DNA of 64,000 nt from NCBI RefSeq assembly GCF_042661025.1, contig NZ_JBHSWH010000001.1:3162001-3226000 (forward strand), given 5' to 3'. This document shows positions 15,057-24,065 of the stretch, one piece after another. The translations under genes and the position numbers were made by a program. The stretch comes from Flexivirga alba (GTDB taxonomy: Bacteria; Actinomycetota; Actinomycetes; Actinomycetales; Dermatophilaceae). How positions within the stretch are numbered: the stretch's first letter is position 1; every line of letters starts with the position of its first letter. The notes beneath the pieces were generated by a model. That model did not search any database. It saw nothing but the letters and a program-made list of their open reading frames with translations, and was not told the origin of the DNA.

Positions 15057-17762
15057 ATGTCTGTCACCGAAACCGGCACCGAAGCGACGCATCAGGTCGC
15101 GTTGTCCTTCGAAGATGGTGTGACCCGCTTCATCACCTGCCGGCCGGACCAAACGGTCGCCGATGCGTCATACCGACAGCGGATCAACATCCCGCTGGAC
15201 TGTCGCGATGGCGCGTGCGGCACGTGCAAGGCGCTGTGCGAGTCGGGCGAGTACGACGGCGGCGACTACATCGACGACGCGCTGTCCGAGGACGAGGCGG
15301 CGCAGGGCTACGCGCTGCCGTGCAGCATGCGGCCGAAGTCGGATCTCGTGTTGCAGATCGCGAGCACCTCCGAGGTCGCCAAGACCAAGGCCGCGACCTA
15401 CACCGGGACGATCACTGAGCTCAACCGGTTGTCGCCGACGACCGTCGAGCTCAAGATCGACCTTGCCAACCGCAGCGAACTTGCCTTTCTCCCAGGGCAA
15501 TACGTCAACATCGACGTTCCTGGCACCGACCTCAAACGGTCCTACTCCTTCAGCAATGCACCCGATGAGGACGAGCTCAGTTTTCTCGTCAAGATCAGTG
15601 GCGGGGGAGCGATGTCGGACTACCTGACAGAGCGGGCGGCGGTGGGCGACGAGCTGAGCCTGACCGGTCCGCACGGATCGTTCTTCCTGCGCGAGACGGA
15701 CCGACCGGTGCTGCTGCTCGCCGGTGGCACCGGCCTCGCGCCGATCCTGTCGATGTTGCGCAAACTGCACGCCGATGGGAGTGACCGCACGGCACACCTG
15801 GTCTACGGCGTCAGCACCGATGACGATCTCGTCTCCTTGGATGAACTGCGCATGCTGGCCGACAGGCTGACCGGATTCACCTGGGACCACTGCGTTTCCG
15901 CGCAGGAAAGCCTCGCCGACAACAAGGGGCACGTCACCGATCTGATCCGCGGAGAGCATCTGCATGACGGTGACGTGGCGGTCTATCTGTGCGGGCCGCC
16001 CGCAATGGTCGAGTCGGTGCGTCAGGGCGTCTCGTCGCTCGGGGTCGAACCGACGGGCTTCTACTACGAGAAGTTCGCGCTGGCGGCCGCAGCCGGTGGC
16101 GCAGACGCAGCGACCGCCGTTCCTGTCGCGGTCACCGCCGAGCACCCCGAGGTCGAGGAGTTGCTCTTCGCGGCCGATGCCCGCGGCATCGCAGGGCGGG
16201 ACGTGCTGCCCGACAAGGATGTTCCGCCGCTCACTGCTTCCGCGGCAGCGGTCGACGACGGTGACGCCATACGAACCGTGGGTGGGCAACTGCTGCATCC
16301 TGTGCAGGGCGACAGCTCGTGCACCGCCTCGAAACTCGAAGAGTCCGCCGAGCTGATCTCGGGACATGCCGGGCGGACCATCGGTGGGCAGGAACTGTTC
16401 GGAGCTCTTCCGAAACTAGTTTCGACCGCCGAACCGCAGCCGGCGCAGGCGGTTTCAGCGCCGAGCGCCGCCGTCCAAGAGACAACCTCGGACGGTTATC
16501 AGATCGGTGAGGAGCACCCCGACATCAGCTCCTCCGACGCGATCTTCGAAGCGCGGGAGGCACTCGAGCTAGGCGCGCTGGAGCTGGTGATCGGCCGACT
16601 GTCATCCGGCCAGCTCACCGGCTACCGCCTGCTCGCCGAGTCGACCCTGCCGTATGTCGACGGTGATCGCTTCGTCGACGCCGCGGCATACACCGACACG
16701 AACGCAGCATTCCACGACTACCTCTTCGCGCTCACCGGGAACGAGCACCTGTTGCGTGCCTACCAGGCGTTGGGTGTGAAGGGTCGTATGTCGGAAGTGC
16801 TCGTCAACGCCACCTGGTGCAACCCGCGGTGTGCGACCGACCACGTCGAGATCGTCGAGGCATTCGAGACCGGCGACCGCGCCACCGCACAACGTCTCAT
16901 CGTGGAGCACGCCGGTCGTTCGAAGGAGACCATGCGTCGTGCGATGGCGGAGACCACTGCGCAGACACGACCGCGTTTCATCACGCCGGGCAGGTTCGCC
17001 GGCCAGGTCGTCGTGGTCACCGGAGCAGCTCAGGGCATCGGCGCACAGGTCGCCCGACGGGTCAGCGCAGAGGGCGGCAAGGTGGTCGTTGCCGATCGCT
17101 CGGAGCTCGTGCAGAAGATCGCGACCGAGTTGCGCGACGGGGCCGTGTGCCTCGCAGTGGAGTGTGACCTCGAGAGCTATGGCGGCGCAACGGATCTGGT
17201 GCAGCGGACAATCTCCGAGTTCGGGCGGATCGACGTGCTGATCAACAACGTCGGCGGAGCGATCAACTTCAAGCCGTTCACCGAGTTCACAGACAAAGAG
17301 ATTCGTGCAGAGGTCGAACGCTCCCTGATGACAACGCTGTTCGCGTGCCGGGCCGCTCTCCCGGGCATGGTCGAGCAGGGTGGGGGAGTCATCGTCAACG
17401 TGTCGTCCGCGGCGACCCGCGGAATCCATCGGATCCCGTACTCCGCTGCCAAGGGCGGCATCAACGCGATCACCCAGTCGCTTGCCCTGGAGTATGCCGA
17501 CAGCGGCATCCGGGTCGTCGCGACGGCGCCGGGAGGGACCGATGCGCCCCCGCGCCGCATCTCGCGCGGCACCCCGGCCGCGCGCACCGAGCACGAGAAG
17601 GCCTGGTTCCAGGCACACATCGACCAGACGCTCGCGTCCGCGCCGATGCACCGTTACGGCACGCTGGACGAACAGGCAGCGGCCATCACCTTCCTGGCAT
17701 CCGACGAGGCGTCATACATCACCGGCACGGTGCTGCCGGTCGCCGGCGGGGATCTGGGCTGA
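15057..17762 (+). CDS. benC-benD: BenC reductase - FCD-like domain - BenD dehydrogenase fusion
   Basis: A single 901-residue open frame with three parts. Residues 1-345 are BenC, the NADH reductase: plant-type 2Fe-2S cysteines 49, 54, 57 and 89, FAD motif RSYSFS (161-166), NAD motifs GGTGLAP (223-229) and LCGPPAM. Residues about 345-490 are a low-complexity linker. Residues about 493-635 resemble the FCD ligand domain of GntR regulators (EAREALELGALELV, AAFHDYLFALTGNEHLL, DHVEIVEAFETGD). Residues 644-901 are a short-chain dehydrogenase matching BenD: TGAAQGIG (655-662), NNVGG, Ser784 and YSAAK (Tyr795, Lys799). It would both supply electrons to BenAB and oxidise the resulting diol to catechol. 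No internal stop or frameshift is seen. Confidence 0.88.
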   Translation: MSVTETGTEATHQVALSFEDGVTRFITCRPDQTVADASYRQRINIPLDCRDGACGTCKALCESGEYDGGDYIDDALSEDEAAQGYALPCSMRPKSDLVLQIASTSEVAKTKAATYTGTITELNRLSPTTVELKIDLANRSELAFLPGQYVNIDVPGTDLKRSYSFSNAPDEDELSFLVKISGGGAMSDYLTERAAVGDELSLTGPHGSFFLRETDRPVLLLAGGTGLAPILSMLRKLHADGSDRTAHLVYGVSTDDDLVSLDELRMLADRLTGFTWDHCVSAQESLADNKGHVTDLIRGEHLHDGDVAVYLCGPPAMVESVRQGVSSLGVEPTGFYYEKFALAAAAGGADAATAVPVAVTAEHPEVEELLFAADARGIAGRDVLPDKDVPPLTASAAAVDDGDAIRTVGGQLLHPVQGDSSCTASKLEESAELISGHAGRTIGGQELFGALPKLVSTAEPQPAQAVSAPSAAVQETTSDGYQIGEEHPDISSSDAIFEAREALELGALELVIGRLSSGQLTGYRLLAESTLPYVDGDRFVDAAAYTDTNAAFHDYLFALTGNEHLLRAYQALGVKGRMSEVLVNATWCNPRCATDHVEIVEAFETGDRATAQRLIVEHAGRSKETMRRAMAETTAQTRPRFITPGRFAGQVVVVTGAAQGIGAQVARRVSAEGGKVVVADRSELVQKIATELRDGAVCLAVECDLESYGGATDLVQRTISEFGRIDVLINNVGGAINFKPFTEFTDKEIRAEVERSLMTTLFACRAALPGMVEQGGGVIVNVSSAATRGIHRIPYSAAKGGINAITQSLALEYADSGIRVVATAPGGTDAPPRRISRGTPAARTEHEKAWFQAHIDQTLASAPMHRYGTLDEQAAAITFLASDEASYITGTVLPVAGGDLG

Positions 17763-17765
17763 TCA

Positions 17766-20597
17766 GTGTCCACCCGCCACTTCCTCAGGTGGCCGTACGG
17801 TGACACGGTGGACAACTCCTCGACGATCGCGCCCAGCCGATGGCTGCAGCTCGATGACGTCGTCCGCAGCGTGTTGTCCGACACGGCGGCGTCCGCGTTG
17901 GTGCTGATCACCGGTGAGTCCGGTTGCGGATCCAGCACGTTCGCGAAGCGCTTGGGTGAGGTCTGCGCCCCTGGTGGCAGGGTTGACGCCGGATCGGTGC
18001 GCCGCCTGACCGGCCTTCCGTGGGCCAAGGGACATCCTGGGGATGCGCTGATGCCGTGGGTCGCGGACGCGCCACTCGATCCACGAGACGTGGCGCGGAG
18101 CTTCGCGGACACGGTCGAGACCGGTCCGCACCGCTGGGATGCGGTGGTGCTCGTCACGAACGCGCATCTGGTGGATCAACTCACGATCGAGGCGCTGGTC
18201 AGTGTGACCCGCGATGCGGCGCGGGCACGACTGCTGGTGGTGCTCGACTGGACCGAGCCGCAGCGCCGGGGACTGCCGCTGTCCGCCCACGACCACGGGA
18301 ACCCGGTGAGGGACGACCTCTACGACGATGTGCGGTCGGCCGCCGACCACGTCGTCAACCTGACACCGCTCACCGCCGACGATGTCGCCGTCTTGGCAGA
18401 GCAGACAGCTGAATTGGTGCCGTCCACCGCGATCGCGCATCTGCTGCGGCACACCGCGGGCAACACGAGATCCGTGGTCGAGCTGCTGCGAGAGGTTGCG
18501 CCGACGGACTGGACGACTGCGCACCTGTCACTCCCGGCGCCGTCGAGTGTGCGGCGCGGTGTCCGTGCGCGGCGGAGGGCACTGTCCCAGCCGGCGGCCC
18601 GGTTCGTCGATGCGGTGGCGGTGCTGGAAGAGGCGGACAGCTTGACCGGTGCGATATCCGCACGATCCGCAGCACGGGTCGCAGGCGAAGCTGTCACACC
18701 CGAGGCGATCGCAGAAGTCCTCACCAGCGGCCTCGTCATACCGCTGAACACCGAGGAGACGCTGGTCCGGATGCGGGACGCGGTCACCCGCTGCGCTGTT
18801 CTCGATCAGTTGGGCTCGAAGGAACGACGGTCCCTGCATGCGACGGCTGCCGCTGTGGTCGGTGGGCAGGCGGCGCAGTTGCGGCACAGCTGGTTCGCGG
18901 CCGCGCAGTTGCCGGATGACCGGCTGGCGGATCGGCTGGCCGCCGAAGCGGCCGTGCAGGCCAAGTCCGGTTCCTGGGCGAGCACGGGTGAACTTCTCGA
19001 CCTGGCGGCGCGAGCCACGAGTGATCCGGACCTCGCGGGCGATCGACTGCTGGAGGCCGCTGATGCGCAGGTGGGTGCGGGGGACGTCGCAGGTGCCACG
19101 CGGCACCTTGCTCAGCTCGAGTCATTGCGAGAGACACCGCAGCGCAACGCCGTGCTGGGCTACGTGGCCGTCGTGCGTGGTCGGTCCGGCGAAGCCGACA
19201 GTCGACTGCGGCGTGCTTGGGAGCTGATCAACCCGAGGCGCGACCCGATCGGCGCATCACTGGTGGCTCAGCGTCACGTGCTGCACAGTCTGGCCAATTG
19301 CCAAGCGCTGGAACTGATTTCGTGGGCCGATCGAGCGATGGGTCTTGTCCCGCCAGATACTCCCGCGGCCGTCGAGGCCGCCGCGATCCGTGGTTTGGCG
19401 AATGCAGTCGTCGGTTCACCCCAGGCTGCACTGGCCGGCTATGCCTCGCTTGTCGGCTCGGTTCCCGAGGGCGCGGTCGCTGCGCGCGTGCGGATGGCGA
19501 GCGGCTGGCTGCATCTGGCGACCGACAACACGGAGGAAGCGCGCGAAGAACTCGAGAGTGCCGTGCCCACTGACCACCTCGGCGGCTCGCTGCGGATCTC
19601 GCTGTGGGCACGTGCCTGGCTGGCACGCGTTCAGTTCCTGACCGGGGACTGGGAGGCAGCCCTGCGCACGGCAACGGCGGGCGCGAGCCTCGCTGAGCAG
19701 TCGGGTATGGCGCTGCTGATGCCGCTGCTGCAGTGGACGCGCGCGCAAGTGCACACTCTCAGAGGCGATTGGGCCAAGGCCGAGCTGTGTCTGCGACAGG
19801 GCAACGCCAGTGGGCAGGACTACGCGATCATGCGGATACCGTCCGCACTCGCCCAAGCTTCCTGGCACGAGTCCCGAGCGGAGTACCCGGCCGTGGTGCG
19901 GACCCTCACCTTCCTGACCGAGCCGTGGGCGCACGAGTGGGTCAACAGCCCGGGATTCTGGCCGTGGGCGGATGTCTACGCCAACGCACTCGTCGTGTCG
20001 GGCCGGTTGGACGAGGCCGACGCCTTCCTGCGGCCGCTCGAGCAGCGCGCCGCCGATGCCGAGCACGCTTCGACCATCGCCAGACTGGCGTATGCGAGGG
20101 GGCGCTGGCACGGTCAGCACGGGGACCTGGATGCGGCGCGGGAGCGTTTCACCGCCGCGATCGACCGGCTCGAGCAGATGACCTACCCGTATGACCTCGC
20201 ACGGGTGCACTTCGCCTTCGGGCAGACGCTTCGTCGCGCCGGACGCCGCGCCGAGGCGGACTCCGTGTTGTCCACCGCCCGTGAGCAATTCGCCCGCCTC
20301 GGCGCTGCGACGTACGTGAGCCGGTGTGACCGGGAGCTCGCGGCCGGCGGCGTCAACGCGCCGCGCACGACTGATGCCCACTCCGACGTGCTGACCCCGC
20401 AGGAGTCGGCCGTGGCCGCGCTCGTGGCCCAGGGACGCAGCAACAAGGACGTCGCGGCCGAACTCTTCCTCTCGGTGAAGACCATCCAGTACCACCTGAC
20501 TCGCGTCTACGCGAAGCTCGGCATACGTTCGCGGTCACAGTTGGCGGCACAGTGGTCTGCGGGTGACGCGGACAGCCCTACGTCAGCCGGTGTATGA
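17766..20597 (+). CDS. Large LuxR-family regulator with ATPase-like N-terminus
   Basis: A 943-residue regulator of LAL/STAND type. The N-terminal NTPase-like domain has the P-loop-like sequence TGESGCGSSTF, in which the Walker A lysine is serine, so ATP hydrolysis may be lost. A long helical TPR-like middle (about residues 350-850) follows. The C-terminal LuxR HTH is LTPQESAVAALVAQGRSNKD with LFLSVKTIQYHLTRVYAKLG after it. It starts 3 bp after benC-benD, so it is probably co-transcribed and the benzoate-pathway activator, by position. The start is uncertain: GTG 17766 or GTG 17808. The 3' end overlaps the converging LysR gene by 20 bp. Confidence 0.82.
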   Translation: MSTRHFLRWPYGDTVDNSSTIAPSRWLQLDDVVRSVLSDTAASALVLITGESGCGSSTFAKRLGEVCAPGGRVDAGSVRRLTGLPWAKGHPGDALMPWVADAPLDPRDVARSFADTVETGPHRWDAVVLVTNAHLVDQLTIEALVSVTRDAARARLLVVLDWTEPQRRGLPLSAHDHGNPVRDDLYDDVRSAADHVVNLTPLTADDVAVLAEQTAELVPSTAIAHLLRHTAGNTRSVVELLREVAPTDWTTAHLSLPAPSSVRRGVRARRRALSQPAARFVDAVAVLEEADSLTGAISARSAARVAGEAVTPEAIAEVLTSGLVIPLNTEETLVRMRDAVTRCAVLDQLGSKERRSLHATAAAVVGGQAAQLRHSWFAAAQLPDDRLADRLAAEAAVQAKSGSWASTGELLDLAARATSDPDLAGDRLLEAADAQVGAGDVAGATRHLAQLESLRETPQRNAVLGYVAVVRGRSGEADSRLRRAWELINPRRDPIGASLVAQRHVLHSLANCQALELISWADRAMGLVPPDTPAAVEAAAIRGLANAVVGSPQAALAGYASLVGSVPEGAVAARVRMASGWLHLATDNTEEAREELESAVPTDHLGGSLRISLWARAWLARVQFLTGDWEAALRTATAGASLAEQSGMALLMPLLQWTRAQVHTLRGDWAKAELCLRQGNASGQDYAIMRIPSALAQASWHESRAEYPAVVRTLTFLTEPWAHEWVNSPGFWPWADVYANALVVSGRLDEADAFLRPLEQRAADAEHASTIARLAYARGRWHGQHGDLDAARERFTAAIDRLEQMTYPYDLARVHFAFGQTLRRAGRRAEADSVLSTAREQFARLGAATYVSRCDRELAAGGVNAPRTTDAHSDVLTPQESAVAALVAQGRSNKDVAAELFLSVKTIQYHLTRVYAKLGIRSRSQLAAQWSAGDADSPTSAGV

Positions 20598-21459
20598 CGC
20601 CGACCGCGCGAGCCAAGTGCGGCTCGTGTCGGTCGGAGCGGTGTGCCACGGCGAGCGGCACCGTCGTCGCCGGCTGCACGAGAGGTCGGTAGACCACGCC
20701 GTCCAACCGCAGTGCGCCGACCGGCTCCGGAACGATCGCGACGCCGAGGCCACCAGCGACCAGCGTTACCAGTGTTGAGGTTTCGCCGACTTCGTGCCGA
20801 ATGTGCGGTTCGATTCCTGCTCCGCGGAGCAGGCCCAACGTCACGTCATACATCATCGATCGTCGGTTGGCGGAGTGAACGATGAGGTCGCTGCCGGCGA
20901 GTTGCTTCATCCGCACGCGCTCGGTCGAGGCCAGTGGATGACCTTCGGGCAGTGCCACCACGAGTCGGTCCTGCCGAACGGGTTCGACAGTCAACCCGAG
21001 GTCGGCGATGGGCGGCCGCAGCAGGGCGACGTCGATCTGCCCGTTGCGCAACGCCTCCACCTGGTCGGGGACGAGCATCTCGCCACGAAAGGCGAAATCG
21101 ACGCCGGGCAGCTCGGTGGCCAGGCCACGCGACAACTGCGGAAGCAACGAGTAGGTGACCGACCCGACACATCCGATCACCAGGTGTCCCACGGACCCGG
21201 CCGCGACGCGTCGTGCGTGCTCGGAGGCATTGCTCAGCTCCTCGAGGATGCCGCGTGCTCGCTCGAGGTATGCGTGACCTGCCGCGGTGAGAGATACGTG
21301 GCGGGTGCTGCGCTGCAGCAGCTGGACACCGAGCTCGGACTCGAGTTGCCGAATCGCCTGTGACAGTGGGGGTTGCGCCATGTGCAGGCGCTCCGCGGCG
21401 CGGGTGAAGTGCCCTTCCTCGGCGACGGCGATGAAGTACCGCAGGTGTCGAATATCCAT
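20578..21459 (-). CDS. LysR-type regulator divergent to pcaFIJ
   Basis: A 293-residue LysR-type regulator. The HTH is at residues 1-60 (MDIRHLRYFIAVAEEGHFTR, then AQPPLSQAIRQLE) and the co-inducer domain includes VIGCVGSVTYSLLPQL and GGLGVAIVPEPV. It is transcribed away from pcaF across a 70-bp gap and most likely controls pcaFIJ, perhaps in response to beta-ketoadipate or muconate. ATG at 21459 is chosen; a GTG two codons upstream is possible. Sequence features are closest to the CatM/BenM/CatR branch, but the ligand is not predictable. Confidence 0.85.
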   Translation of the reverse strand: MDIRHLRYFIAVAEEGHFTRAAERLHMAQPPLSQAIRQLESELGVQLLQRSTRHVSLTAAGHAYLERARGILEELSNASEHARRVAAGSVGHLVIGCVGSVTYSLLPQLSRGLATELPGVDFAFRGEMLVPDQVEALRNGQIDVALLRPPIADLGLTVEPVRQDRLVVALPEGHPLASTERVRMKQLAGSDLIVHSANRRSMMYDVTLGLLRGAGIEPHIRHEVGETSTLVTLVAGGLGVAIVPEPVGALRLDGVVYRPLVQPATTVPLAVAHRSDRHEPHLARAVGVIHRLT

Positions 21460-21529
21460 ATGCACAGACTCTTAATCGGAGACAAAGGCGATACTTCAGA
21501 ATATCTGACGAAGAGGCTAGCTTCTAGAT
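21460..21529. promoter_or_regulatory. Divergent lysR/pcaF promoter region
   Basis: The gap is AT-rich relative to its surroundings. It contains an imperfect dyad GATA-CTTCAGAA-TATC (21490-21505) with an inner TTC-A-GAA, a plausible LysR-type binding site. The sequence TCTAGATATG just before the pcaF ATG gives little room for a ribosome-binding site. Confidence 0.35.
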
Positions 21530-22722
21530 ATGAGTGCATTCATCTACGCCGCGCGCCGGACGCCGTTCGGCAAGTTCAACGGAGGCCTGGCCGGCATACG
21601 CCCGGACGACCTCGGGGCGCACGCGATCCGCGCGGTGCTGACCGACGTTCCCGGGCTCGATCCGGCCGCGATCGATGACGTGGTGTGGGGCAATGCGAAC
21701 GGCGCAGGGGAGGAGAACCGCAACGTCGGTCGTATGGCAGCCCTCCTTGCCGGCCTGCCGACCTCGGTGTCGGGCACGACGATCAACCGGCTCTGTGGCT
21801 CGGGGCTCGATGCGGCGATGATGGCGAGCCGGCAGATCGAGACCGGCGATGCCGAGATAGTGCTCACCGGCGGCGTCGAGTCGATGACCCGTGCGCCGTG
21901 GGTGCTGCCCAAGCCGGACCGCGCGTACCCCGCACGCGACGTGACCGCTGTGTCAACCACTTTGGGCTGGCGTCTGGTCAACCCGGCGATGCCGAAGGAA
22001 TGGACGGTCAGCCTCGGGGAGGGCAACGAGCAACTACAAGAGCGCTTCGGCATCTCCCGTGAGCGGCAGGACGAATTCGCCGCGCGATCCCACGAACTCG
22101 CGCACGCCGCATGGGATTCCGGCTTCTTCGACGATCTGGTCACTGCGGTCTCACCCGCCAAGGGAGATCCCGTCGTCCGCGACGAGTCGATCCGCCCCAC
22201 CTCGACAGTGGACGTGTTGGGTGGTCTCAAGCCGGCTTTCCGTCCGGACGGCACGATCACCGCCGGCAACGCGTCTCCGCTCAACGACGGCGCCTCGGCA
22301 GTGCTGCTCGGTTCGGAAGCTGCGTCGAAGACGCTCGGCGATCCGACCGCGCGCATCGTCGGTCGCGGCATCATGGCTCTCGAACCGCAAGCCTTCGGCT
22401 ACGCACCGGTCGAGGCAGCCAACCGTGCGCTGGCACGTGCCGGCATCGGCTGGGACGAGGTCGGCCGGGTGGAGCTGAACGAAGCGTTCGCCGTCCAGTC
22501 GCTGGCTTGCGTCGACGCCTGGCCCATCGACCCGTCGATCGTCAACACGCGCGGTGGTGCGATCGCGATCGGGCACCCCTCGGCGCGTCCGGTGGTCGCA
22601 TCCTCGGCACGCTCGCCAAGGTCCTTCGTGAGGACAAGCTGCGGTACGGCGTCGCCGCGATCTGCATCGGCGTCGGCCAAGGGCTGGCCGTCGTCCTGGA
22701 GAACCCGGAGGTGTCCGGATGA
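21530..22722 (+). pseudogene. pcaF: Beta-ketoadipyl-CoA thiolase, frameshifted near the 3' end
   Basis: The enzyme that splits beta-ketoadipyl-CoA into succinyl-CoA and acetyl-CoA. The acylated cysteine lies in NRLCGSGLDA, and NEAFAVQSLAC and GGAIAIGHP are in the first frame. The rest of the active-site loop, LGASGGRILGTLAKVL, and the CIGVGQGLAVVLE tail are in another frame. The break is in the CCCC run at 22576-22579 (CAC CCC CTC GGC expected), a loss of one C. Restored length is 397 residues, normal for PcaF, and the stop then overlaps pcaI by 4 bp as expected for an intact operon. This is more likely a sequence error than decay. Confidence 0.9.
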
Positions 22723-23414
22723 GTGCCGCCGTTGTGTACGAGTCGGTCGACGCGGCCGTAGCGGGCGTCGAGGACGGATCCACCGTGCTGGTAGGTGGAT
22801 TCGGACTCGCGGGTATGCCGTTCGACCTCCTCGACGGACTCATTCGACAGGGTGCGAGGGACCTCACCGTCGTGTCGAACAACGCCGGCAACGCTGAGGT
22901 CGGTCTGGCTGCGCTGTTGAAGGCGGGCCGAGTTCGTAAGGTCGTTTGCTCCTTTCCACGACAGGTCGACTCGTACGTTTTCGACGAGCTCTACCGCGCC
23001 GGCAAGGTCGAGCTCGAGGTCGTCCCGCAGGGCAACCTCGCCGAGCAGATGCGAGCCGCCGGTGCGGGTGTCGGCCCGTTCTACTGTCCGACCGCAGTCG
23101 GCACTCCGCTAGCCGAAGGCAAGGAGATCCGGGTCTTCGATGGGCGCGAGTACCTGCTCGAGCATCCGATCAAGGCCGACTACGCGCTGATCTCCGCGCA
23201 TCGGGCGGACGAGATGGGAAACCTGGTCTACCGCAAGACAGCTCGCAACTTCGGACCGGTGATGGCGACCGCTGCCACGACGACGATCGTGCAGGTCGGT
23301 GAAGTGCTTCCGACTGGGTCGCTCGACCCGGAAGCCGTTGTCACACCGTCGATCTACGTCGACCGGATCGTACCGGTCGCGGCCCGCCAGTACACCGTCC
23401 AGGGAGCGCTATGA
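22719..23414 (+). CDS. pcaI: 3-oxoadipate CoA-transferase subunit A
   Basis: A 231-residue alpha subunit of the family I CoA transferase that activates beta-ketoadipate with CoA from succinyl-CoA. Seen: the glycine-rich VLVGGFGLAGMPFDLLDGL, DLTVVSNNAGNAEVGLAAL and the oxyanion-side GNLAEQMRAAGAGVGPFYCPTAVGT. It overlaps both neighbours by 4 bp (ATGA), consistent with the tightly coupled pcaF-pcaI-pcaJ unit. Confidence 0.92.
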   Translation: MSAAVVYESVDAAVAGVEDGSTVLVGGFGLAGMPFDLLDGLIRQGARDLTVVSNNAGNAEVGLAALLKAGRVRKVVCSFPRQVDSYVFDELYRAGKVELEVVPQGNLAEQMRAAGAGVGPFYCPTAVGTPLAEGKEIRVFDGREYLLEHPIKADYALISAHRADEMGNLVYRKTARNFGPVMATAATTTIVQVGEVLPTGSLDPEAVVTPSIYVDRIVPVAARQYTVQGAL

Positions 23415-24061
23415 GCGGCGAGACCGTCGAGCATCTCGATCGAGGTCCACTCGACAAGAGCGAGCTCGCGGCGGTCGTCGCCGGCGACATACCGGCCGGG
23501 GCATTCGTCAATCTCGGGATCGGTCAGCCGACCAGCGTTGCGGATCACCTTCGTCCGGAGCAAGGGGTCACTCTGCATACCGAGAACGGCATGCTGGGGA
23601 TGGGGCCGAAGGCGGTCGGGGACGACATCGATCCGGATCTGACCAACGCAGGCAAGGTCCCGGTGACCGAGCTTCCGGGAGCCGCCTACTTCCATCACGC
23701 CGATTCCTTCGCAATGATGCGCGGCGGTCACCTCGACGTCTGTGTGCTCGGCGCGTACCAGGTGTCGACTGGCGGTGACCTGGCCAACTGGCACACCGGC
23801 GCACCGGGCGCCATACCGGCCGTTGGCGGCGCGATGGACCTCGCCATCGGAGCGCGGCAGGTCTTCGTGATGATGTCGCTCTTCACCAAGACCGGCGAAC
23901 CGAAGCTGGTGCGTGAGTGCACCTATCCGCTGACCGGGGTGGGCTGTGTATGTCGGATCTACAGCAACGAAGCGGTGATTGACGTCGGACCCGCCGGAGC
24001 GCAGATCCGGCAGACGTGGGGGATCAGCGCGGCCGAACTCATCGAGCGACTTGGACTATGA
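23411..24061 (+). CDS. pcaJ: 3-oxoadipate CoA-transferase subunit B
   Basis: A 216-residue beta subunit carrying the catalytic glutamate in HTENGMLGMG, which forms the glutamyl-CoA intermediate. It also has the conserved NLGIGQPTSVADHL, GGHLDVCVLGAYQVSTGGDLANW and GARQVFVMMSLFTKTGEPKLV. Together with PcaI it forms beta-ketoadipyl-CoA for PcaF. Its stop is 4 bp from the converging pcaL stop, so no room is left for a conventional terminator between the two operons. Confidence 0.93.
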   Translation: MSGETVEHLDRGPLDKSELAAVVAGDIPAGAFVNLGIGQPTSVADHLRPEQGVTLHTENGMLGMGPKAVGDDIDPDLTNAGKVPVTELPGAAYFHHADSFAMMRGGHLDVCVLGAYQVSTGGDLANWHTGAPGAIPAVGGAMDLAIGARQVFVMMSLFTKTGEPKLVRECTYPLTGVGCVCRIYSNEAVIDVGPAGAQIRQTWGISAAELIERLGL

Positions 24062-24065
24062 GCGG

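Noticed and set aside
15168..16367. 399-codon minus-strand frame
   Set aside because: It lies fully inside benC on the other strand and arises from high GC; no family features.
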